From the NCBI GenBank assembly GCA_024274855.1, contig JAJSAJ010000423.1, positions 1 to 8,307 on the forward strand: a stretch of DNA of 8,307 bases, given 5' to 3'. Numbering within the stretch: position 1 is the first letter of the stretch; every line of letters starts with the position of its first letter. The translations under genes were made by a program, and so were the position numbers. Source of the DNA: Planctomycetota bacterium. GTDB taxonomy: Bacteria; Planctomycetota; Planctomycetia; Pirellulales; Pirellulaceae. Below, piece by piece: positions 6,201 through 8,307 of the stretch. Below the pieces are notes generated by a model that did not search any database, was not told the origin of the DNA, and saw only the letters and a program-made list of their open reading frames with translations.

Positions 6201-7967
6201 CGCTCGAGCGCCAACGAGTTGTGTGATGACATCGTTTCCGCCGAGACCGTTGACCACCAGCGCATCCTTGTTCCGAAACTCAATCGACTCGGCCGCTCCG
6301 CCAAAGTTCACTTCATAGGTGTCATTCGCCACCGGACCGTCGACAATATTGATCACGTCAGCGCCGATCGTATCATTCACGATCAGGGATGCTGCAGGAA
6401 CCAGATCGATCACCGGCTCCAGGCCCGTAAACGTAATCGTGGTTGTTCCAGCATTGTAGACCAGCTCTCCCGAGTTCCCCGAAGCGTCTTGCGTACCCGT
6501 ATTGTAAACGCCAACCATCGGGACTCCGGGATCGCCCTCATGAACCAACGTATCCGTGCCTGTGCCGCCGTTAAAAGAAATCGGCACAGGTATCAATCCG
6601 TTTCCTTGGTTTACCGTCAAGGTGTCATTGCCCGCGAGACCGTTGATCGTCAGGGAATTGAGCGACGCGGCCGCGAACGACTGAACTGTGATGCCATTGA
6701 CCAATAACTGTAGCTCCGTGTTGTCCGCTGAGTTCAGCTGCAGCAGGATGTCATTCCCAGAATCGTTGATGTCAACAACGACGTCGGTCTGCAAGTCCCA
6801 ACCGATCACATCAAATGCCTGTAGATCATTGGCGGTGATGTCCGAAAACTCACCCGTTGAAAGCGTCGGATCCATTTGCCCAAGGCCCAGATTATCCTTC
6901 CAATGGCTTGCCTGCTGGCCGTCCCCAAAGTTCCTTCCTTCGGAGAACTGCGTCAACTGCGTCGTTCCCGCATCCAAGGATAGAAACTTGTCCCGAGTAT
7001 CGGCCGTCCAGTCGATGGCATTGTTTGTGGCGCTGTCACTGGAGTAGCGATAGAAATCGAGCGTATTGACAAACGTGAATTGATCGTCATTAAACGGCCC
7101 ATTAACAGGTGGCGAATTCCCGTCGAGGATGTCCACGCCACTGATAAAGCCCAATACGTGCCCGATTTCGTGGGCAGCCACACCAACGAAGTCATAGGCA
7201 CCAGCCGTGATGCCGTCCGATCGATCAAAGTCCCACGTAAAGTTGCTGCTGAACGCGATTGACGCGTCCAACGCTGCGTTGCCGGCTGTGACCAAGCCGA
7301 TCGATTTGGCGTTCGCGCGGGTAATCGTAAGATCGGTGTTGTTGGCATCCCCATCGTTGTCCACGTACGGCGTGGCACTTCCCGAGCCGTTCGGATTGTT
7401 TGCCGTCCGGTTGATATAGATATCGAGAGCCGGCCCCGCCGGGAGATTCGCAATCGCCGTCGCATCATCGGTCGATGTCGCATCATTGACCAAAGCCGTC
7501 CGCGTCGTTGCATAGGTCGGGGCAACGACCTCCGTACTGGTCGAACCAAGAATGCCCGGTCCGAGTGACGGGAAACTAATGTCGATGTTGACCATGATGT
7601 CGTCTGTTAACAACGACGACCAAAGATCACCTGCTTCGGCGAATCCGCTGAGCACGTTGGCCGGCGTTCCCGCCGCCGCATTGAAGTTGAACTCCAACCC
7701 GTTGCCGCCGAGATTTAATCCACCCGCGATAATCTCGCCGTCTGAGCCGGTATCGACCGCGCTGTATACCATACTCCGCTGGATAATAGCACCAGGTGCG
7801 ATATCGTCTTCCGTGTCGAGTATGATCCCAGCCAAGAGAATACGATCTTCGAGTGATTCAACACGTAACGGCCTCATCAAATCTCGCCGACGTTCCGAGT
7901 GACTGCGCCGCGTTCGAGCCTTGCGACCCGCTTTTCGTACCGATCGATCGAATAAATTGCGAATCAT
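1..7967 (-). CDS. Giant secreted planctomycete protein: N-terminal metalloprotease domain plus long RTX-like repeat stalk (3' end outside window)
   Basis: One frame is open from ATG 7967 to base 1, giving 2655 complete codons plus two bases of a Gly codon, with no stop. I checked the register at more than 20 points along its length and it never shifts. The ATG is chosen because AAGGGAGGT lies 8 nt upstream; an internal ATG at codon 31 has no comparable site. Domain order is: basic leader with LEDRILLA (1-47), zinc metalloprotease (about 48-391), degenerate Gly/Asp repeats (about 393-2570), and the start of a PPC-like domain (from 2576). The product is rich in Asp, Gly, Thr, Val and Asn. I saw no cysteine in my translation and only about a dozen lysines after the leader, as expected of a large extracellular calcium-binding protein. 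A role as surface-attached or secreted protease/adhesin is inferred. The gene stands alone here, with no neighbour within 340 bp upstream. The C-terminus, which could carry an anchoring or sorting domain, is not visible. Confidence 0.95.
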   Translation of the reverse strand, partial: MIRNLFDRSVRKAGRKARTRRSHSERRRDLMRPLRVESLEDRILLAGIILDTEDDIAPGAIIQRSMVYSAVDTGSDGEIIAGGLNLGGNGLEFNFNAAAGTPANVLSGFAEAGDLWSSLLTDDIMVNIDISFPSLGPGILGSTSTEVVAPTYATTRTALVNDATSTDDATAIANLPAGPALDIYINRTANNPNGSGSATPYVDNDGDANNTDLTITRANAKSIGLVTAGNAALDASIAFSSNFTWDFDRSDGITAGAYDFVGVAAHEIGHVLGFISGVDILDGNSPPVNGPFNDDQFTFVNTLDFYRYSSDSATNNAIDWTADTRDKFLSLDAGTTQLTQFSEGRNFGDGQQASHWKDNLGLGQMDPTLSTGEFSDITANDLQAFDVIGWDLQTDVVVDINDSGNDILLQLNSADNTELQLLVNGITVQSFAAASLNSLTINGLAGNDTLTVNQGNGLIPVPISFNGGTGTDTLVHEGDPGVPMVGVYNTGTQDASGNSGELVYNAGTTTITFTGLEPVIDLVPAASLIVNDTIGADVINIVDGPVANDTYEVNFGGAAESIEFRNKDALVVNGLGGNDVITQLVGARATADSLATITINGDAGADNISVVRSTIGAAMTSVTINGGVDGDTMSLVPSDGVNNTLLPETVFANGDGGVDTLVVDDQLNPLNDTWTITGTQFNRSLFGGVTYATMENVELLAQNVAGAQVVVESTSVPTHVNTGGGDDTVVISPTAGDLSTIVGDLDLDLGAGDDVIDARDNLNGAATSYAITSTTIVGPNSGAITYDGATETLELQAGSGADTLNVIPSFDTEYSVLGNAPVFFTSPGDNLILDLAGTTGAFLSVTGPGDGTVYFTSAHQDVTFASIETLTPVNGLIGVGIAGDATGNEFLVVRDGTGANLELYVDGTLVFNSAFNTITGVTVSGLAGNDTLTVDNSNGYINLPASVTFDGGADSDMLAMTGNAGATTVAHEIYTVGATEDAGSWVLDVDGTPASGDEVVVNFTGLAPVDTDVVAAMFDVILTGGVDNLAVEDGGLLNGNNSVQVTDNGGTFETFRFANKTTVRLNGLDAADQFDVDFTTAAAGLTALELYGHDVTGTDPIDDNSADDFNVMQTPAGFNATTLFGGGGNDTFDFTDAGNTVDGVLGDVVVNGDAGDDQLTVDDTGSAGGSETVTLTGTTIAGITGSGGGGGLITYNSLGAGTVTISANGAGHTFDVQSTAGGLASTTLNTGGGNDTVNVDDGSSTANGVVSPVILNGQGGDDMLTIDDTADAGANVYHMNATDIGGGLFGGPVTPGGIFGAGGILHYGADLEVITVNAGNGSNTFNIDGTGVGGPIGTAAVTINDGTGAGTFHIQSDQLAGTADHTFNGAAGAELFMVHLAGGAMMTGNTFVINGNDPNDDPANRDVVMIIDAGGARTVQITYQSAASGDVDVTGLGTTLDANTVERLQYAGDLANDDQLTVVGTAGADDLTVAPQSPNSALVFLGGNPWDGPPEGYAGALPGMAGGSSGPDIDLGGLAQNGLTLDGGAGTNRLYVYAPTETDLSAPSGVVIPGVGAGNAYDQIHVSDSVVRIDNVVAGPLVDINIATPTFVQAVPTDAGLIVNAGIDVTFAPSGVADDITADMSPNFAIRINGQDPDPSNAPQGDRLRVWVPGDINIYSDKETPVNVTITSVDPWSGLPYLPLTWSSIENAVLFAGTGVVNMIGDNNDPAVDQNDNFVVTGANIGDAVMDWDSDGANELFLEINGSAPIGINGVSYANVFGDDQNPPPGTPSVGPDDIDTLEITPYADNTPTGWGIDVRFDEGNPTGNDQSGDQADLLIYHTAVNLGVSEDIVVQPSDPEAGELRSTNGAFGTPIVAISYVNNLDIIILDDDGDASDTDTLLLKGTNPDNPGTSGIELVTADFTAAGTLADPLVVVEDFVAATQLYRVRNIVGFDTISIDTMGSIDTMGSIVGSDVVSVIGRDDGTLAVNVANAVVMLPGTAGNDFFVALPGATDDSGTAYVQRSTATNFTGIRFSGTASVAIDGGMGAGTDSVIVLGTGADNAVTVTGTGTLSGLVQVDAGPFIDFSGLGTGDSVLGLRTEGGDDNISIAPFPHWQLGSVLVDGGAPSTGSDSVEILGTVGDETFEYESTVAGSGTLDLTSGGSTTTFSLANVEHLAIDAFGQAAGDALDVKAVNANVTLGAVPGTGTVEPVDPAGSALLAITYAGIENAAVISPDPGGVPPVLANEVVVQGTPENDIFFVSATGNVVRTNPLGFDNRIDLHDFVGLVVNTLGGDDVVSVESGLTGNAFETVLVVGGEPGGGSDTLNFVADGAGGAVVVELDSDLAGDPMIQTIEQQGGPNVLVTHTGIETANLDLVGVDLYVSGTRVEDVIEFTPLSDESGVLTADHIPTVYRFMRAEGDLVITGGGTGTGGPAGGGFADKVIYNGTNGVDRILVDSVGRTVERVGWRAITLDDGTAAMGTPGIIENVEIRGQDGNDTIQVAPDTAVGDGLFIKVDGGSPQASDALVISQADGSALAATDFVVVGHSRNPDAGNILVYRSGTRLPSIAFDNVEVVSPNVADGDHLLILGPDMYEQNEYYQTAAYLGSGATLNVENLAIFPNDTEHPGVPADQDYFRVVAEKTGTLDFQIYFRNYAGMLPGDGQLTAEVLDAS
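258..1853 (-). repeat. Stalk repeat C: three copies of a 195-residue module at exact 585-bp spacing (residues about 2039-2570)
   Basis: Three copies start with GTGADNAVTV (Gly2039), GTPENDIFFV (Gly2234) and GTNGVDRILV (Gly2429). Their first bases are 1853, 1268 and 683, a spacing of 585 bp both times. Each then carries a G-G/D-G-D/N-D-x-I/V-x-V turn (2084, 2275, 2477), followed by L-V-D-G-G-x-P-x-x-S-D-x-L, and ends with an A/G-I/F-E/D-N/T strand. Sequence identity between copies is low. The constant spacing suggests a fixed structural unit. Confidence 0.75.
2111..2154 (-). repeat. 18-bp in-frame minisatellite (2.4 perfect copies)
   Basis: On the plus strand the unit CGATGCTGCCCATCGTAT occurs at 2111-2128 and again, identical, at 2129-2146, followed by the first 8 bases of a third unit. 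In the protein it encodes I-D-T-M-G-S twice (residues 1940-1951). The unit is a multiple of three, so copy-number change would keep the frame. Perfect identity contrasts with the heavy divergence of the protein-level repeats, so the duplication is recent. Confidence 0.9.
2148..3860 (-). other. Central stalk stretch without assigned domain (residues about 1370-1940)
   Basis: The frame remains open and Asp/Gly-rich but the repeats of the flanking regions are not clear. Visible landmarks are VGTAGADDLTVAP, then LVFLGGNPWDGPPEGYAG (about 1483-1499), a proline/glycine-rich ALPGMAGGSSGP segment, LYVYAPTETDLSAPSG, and several DDD or DNDP clusters that could bind calcium. Tryptophan and tyrosine are more frequent than elsewhere. 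I do not recognise a named family. Similar G-T-x-G-x-D-x-L-x-V openings suggest further, more degenerate repeats of the same general type. Confidence 0.5.
3873..4640 (-). repeat. Stalk repeat B, second block: ~105-residue tandem repeat, about 2.5 copies (residues 1110-1365)
   Basis: Two landmarks recur at exactly 105 residues. NVMQTPAG (Asn1110) matches DVQSTAGG (Asp1215), and NGDAGDDQLTVDD (Asn1151) matches NGQGGDDMLTIDD (Asn1256). The partial first copy holds GGGGNDTFDF at 1125-1134, which fits the RTX consensus GGxGxDxUx; the second has NTGGGNDTVNV at 1229. The third copy carries insertions (a Gly-rich LFGG...GAGG stretch) and drifts by about 6 residues. Isolated calcium-binding turns between beta strands are the likely fold, by inference. 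Confidence 0.7.
4713..5351 (-). repeat. Stalk module A, copy 2 (residues about 873-1085)
   Basis: This is the diverged second copy of the module at residues 395-600. Aligned landmarks are LELYVDGTLVF against LQLLVNGITVQ, GLAGNDTLTV (Gly925 against Gly443, 1446 bp apart), FTGLAPV against FTGLEPV, and FRFANK (Lys1060) against FRNK (Lys567), each followed by a NGL turn. The two copies flank the first block of repeat B, so the stalk looks assembled by duplication of multi-module segments. Confidence 0.7.
5433..6011 (-). repeat. Stalk repeat B, first block: two copies of a ~95-residue repeat (residues about 653-845)
   Basis: Each copy opens with a G-D/A-G-x-D-x-L turn followed by an Asp-rich strand (NGDGGVDTLVVDD at 653). 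It passes through an ITGT...G.ITY element and a G-x-D-T-L-x-V strand, and reaches VNTGGGDDTVVI (Asn721). The second copy restarts at LGAGDDVID (from about residue 749), giving a period near 95. The same pattern returns with higher similarity at residues 1110-1365. Boundaries are approximate because the copies are diverged. Confidence 0.6.
6168..6785 (-). repeat. Stalk module A, copy 1 (residues about 395-600)
   Basis: A roughly 200-residue module with a beta-strand-rich start (ILLQLNSADNTELQLLVNG), then NGLAGNDTLTV (Gly443 onward), GGTGTDTL, a FTGLEPV element, and an ending of ESIEFRNK (Lys567) followed by VNGLGGNDVI. The G-x-G-x-D turns resemble RTX calcium-binding nonapeptides but are isolated, not tandem. 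A second, diverged copy lies at residues about 873-1085. The modules are encoded in the same frame as the giant gene. Confidence 0.7.
6795..7826 (-). other. Zinc metalloprotease domain, NF038122-like (residues about 48-391)
   Basis: The domain starts just after the export motif. It contains an LEFNFN/AGTPA segment, an LTITRANAKSIGL segment, a WDFDRSDGI stretch, then AAHEIGHVLGFISGVD with the zinc-binding HExxH at His266-His270 and catalytic Glu267. Further on come LDFYRYS, ASHWKDN (His355), GQMDPT and a closing AFDVIGWDL (W390). This string of motifs matches the secreted bacterial metalloproteases I recall as NF038122 (metallo_LGF), which are often linked to PEP-CTERM-type surface proteins. 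HExxHxxG resembles metzincins, but the residue three after the Gly is Ser276 rather than His or Asp. The third zinc ligand is therefore elsewhere, with Asp279 or His355 as candidates. All expected catalytic residues look intact, so activity is likely. The substrate is unknown. Confidence 0.85.
7827..7967 (-). other. N-terminal basic leader with planctomycete LEDRILLA export signature (residues 1-47)
   Basis: Residues 1-35 are strongly basic, with Arg/Lys clusters around 11-28. They are followed by VESLEDRILLAG at 36-47 and a short hydrophobic run, ILLAGIIL (43-50). Large predicted secreted proteins of Rhodopirellula-type planctomycetes share this L-E-x-R-x-L-L-A signature, which I recall as the Pfam family Planc_extracel (PF07595). 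The hydrophobic core is shorter than in a normal Sec signal peptide, so a standard predictor may miss it. A cleavage site near Ala46-Gly47 is plausible but not demonstrated. Confidence 0.85.
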
Positions 7968-7975
7968 CAGTGGAA

Positions 7976-7984
7976 ACCTCCCTT
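7976..7984 (-). promoter_or_regulatory. Ribosome binding site of the giant gene
   Basis: Read on the minus strand the bases are AAGGGAGGT, an almost full complement to the 16S rRNA tail, with 8 nt between it and the ATG at 7967. It fixes the start codon and argues against the internal ATG at codon 31. Confidence 0.85.
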
Positions 7985-8158
7985 GAACGAAGTGCAGCTA
8001 AGCGTGCCTGGACGCCCGCGAGGAATCTCTGCCCATCCATTTGACCTAAGTTTGAAACAACTGCTTGCGCAACGCGGCGAATGTCAGTTCGGCACCCGAG
8101 CGTGTGGCGACGGTCAAAAGATGAAGCCAGTTTACCCTCCGGCAAAACCATGGACAAA

Positions 8159-8187
8159 ATATCAAAGTAGAAGATGCAAAAAAACAA
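8159..8187 (-). promoter_or_regulatory. Candidate sigma-70-like promoter
   Basis: On the minus strand TTGTTT (8182-8187) and TGATAT (8159-8164) are separated by 17 bases, within an AT-rich patch (about 8150-8210) unlike the GC-rich surroundings. Each hexamer departs from consensus at two or more positions. If used, transcription would begin near 8150 and leave a leader of about 180 nt. Planctomycete promoters are poorly defined, so this is tentative. Confidence 0.25.
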
Positions 8188-8191
8188 TTAA

Positions 8192-8208
8192 TGACAATGA
8201 AATTGTCA
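8192..8208. promoter_or_regulatory. Perfect 7-3-7 inverted repeat, possible operator
   Basis: TGACAAT and ATTGTCA are perfect inverse complements around the spacer GAA. The element sits 4 bp upstream of the candidate -35 hexamer, a position suited to an activator or repressor dimer. A 7-bp arm can arise by chance, more so in AT-rich DNA. Confidence 0.3.
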
Positions 8209-8245
8209 GGCGCCCGATAAGCCAACGCAAGCAATTGGTCTGTCC

Positions 8246-8271
8246 GCCGGTCTGGCTCACACCAAACCGGC
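8246..8271 (-). terminator. Strong hairpin without U-tract, possible terminator of an upstream gene
   Basis: On the minus strand GCCGGTTTGG pairs with CCAGACCGGC across a 6-base loop (TGTGAG), a 10-bp stem that is complete if one G-U wobble is allowed. No T-run follows on either strand, so it is not a classic intrinsic terminator. It could end a transcript entering from the right edge, or form part of a leader. Confidence 0.35.
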
Positions 8272-8307
8272 CAGAAAACCGCCCATAAAACGAATTAGAC
8301 TGGAGCC

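Larger units (their letters stand above)
7968..8307. other. Upstream non-coding region
   Basis: This stretch of 340 bases holds the ribosome binding site, a candidate promoter, the inverted repeat and the hairpin listed separately. I found no convincing gene. Frames crossing it on either strand start at poor sites, lack recognisable protein features, or (minus strand, 8187 to 7858) overlap the giant gene's start in another register. No tRNA cloverleaf or riboswitch-like fold is evident by eye. Confidence 0.6.

Noticed and set aside
5580..6707. Plus-strand open frame of 375 codons
   Set aside because: Another codon-aligned antisense shadow, with no ribosome binding site or domain.
6953..7549. 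Minus-strand open frame of 198 codons, Arg/Ser/Thr rich
   Set aside because: It overlaps the metalloprotease domain in a different register. The metalloprotease frame carries clear conserved motifs and this one has none.
7858..8187. Minus-strand open frame of 109 codons across the giant gene's start
   Set aside because: It opens with a TTG inside the candidate -35, has no ribosome binding site and runs out of frame into the giant gene. It would also bury the strong Shine-Dalgarno at 7976-7984.
7983..8288. Plus-strand open frame of 101 codons in the upstream region
   Set aside because: It starts over the ribosome binding site of the opposite gene and lacks its own. The product is basic with no recognisable features.
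8257..8307. Possible C-terminal tail of an upstream minus-strand gene, GSSLIRFMGGFLAGLV then stop
   Set aside because: Sixteen hydrophobic-looking codons at the window edge are too few to support a gene. The stop falls in the hairpin loop, which is suggestive but needs sequence to the right.
1..8307. Defence system, mobile element, CRISPR array or RNA gene
   Set aside because: The coding frame of one giant protein fills nearly the whole window. The remaining 340 bases hold no transposase, array-like repeats or tRNA/rRNA features.

Overview
The window is essentially one gene. A single reading frame on the minus strand starts at an ATG at 7967, preceded by a strong Shine-Dalgarno, and stays open to base 1 without a stop. 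It encodes at least 2655 residues, and the C-terminus lies beyond the left edge. Because the frame has no stop inside the window it is easily missed. All the shorter open frames I looked at, on both strands, are shadows of it.

The organism is most likely a planctomycete, probably Pirellulales-like. The N-terminus is very basic and is followed by VESLEDRILLAG (residues 36-47), the signature that opens many giant secreted proteins of Rhodopirellula and its relatives. The moderately high GC content and the giant, Asp/Gly-rich, repeat-built product fit the same assignment.

Layout in protein order (right to left on the map): (1) basic leader plus LEDRILLA export motif, residues 1-47; (2) a zinc-metalloprotease domain, about 48-391, with HEIGH at 266-270 and an ASHWKDN motif around His355; (3) a long stalk of degenerate repeats with RTX-like G-x-G-x-D turns. 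The stalk contains a module around 395-600 that recurs around 873-1085, a 95-105-residue repeat that occurs in two blocks (653-845 and 1110-1365), an unassigned central stretch (1370-1940), an 18-bp in-frame minisatellite, and three copies of a 195-residue repeat spaced by exactly 585 bp; (4) the start of a PPC-like (pre-peptidase C-terminal) beta domain at 2576, cut by the window edge.

Together this suggests a cell-surface or secreted protease carried on a long, calcium-dependent beta-rich rod. That function is inferred from architecture. Upstream of the gene (7968-8307) is a non-coding stretch with a candidate promoter, a perfect 7-3-7 inverted repeat just upstream of it, and a stable hairpin at 8246-8271. 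I found no RNA genes, insertion sequences, CRISPR arrays or defence genes.
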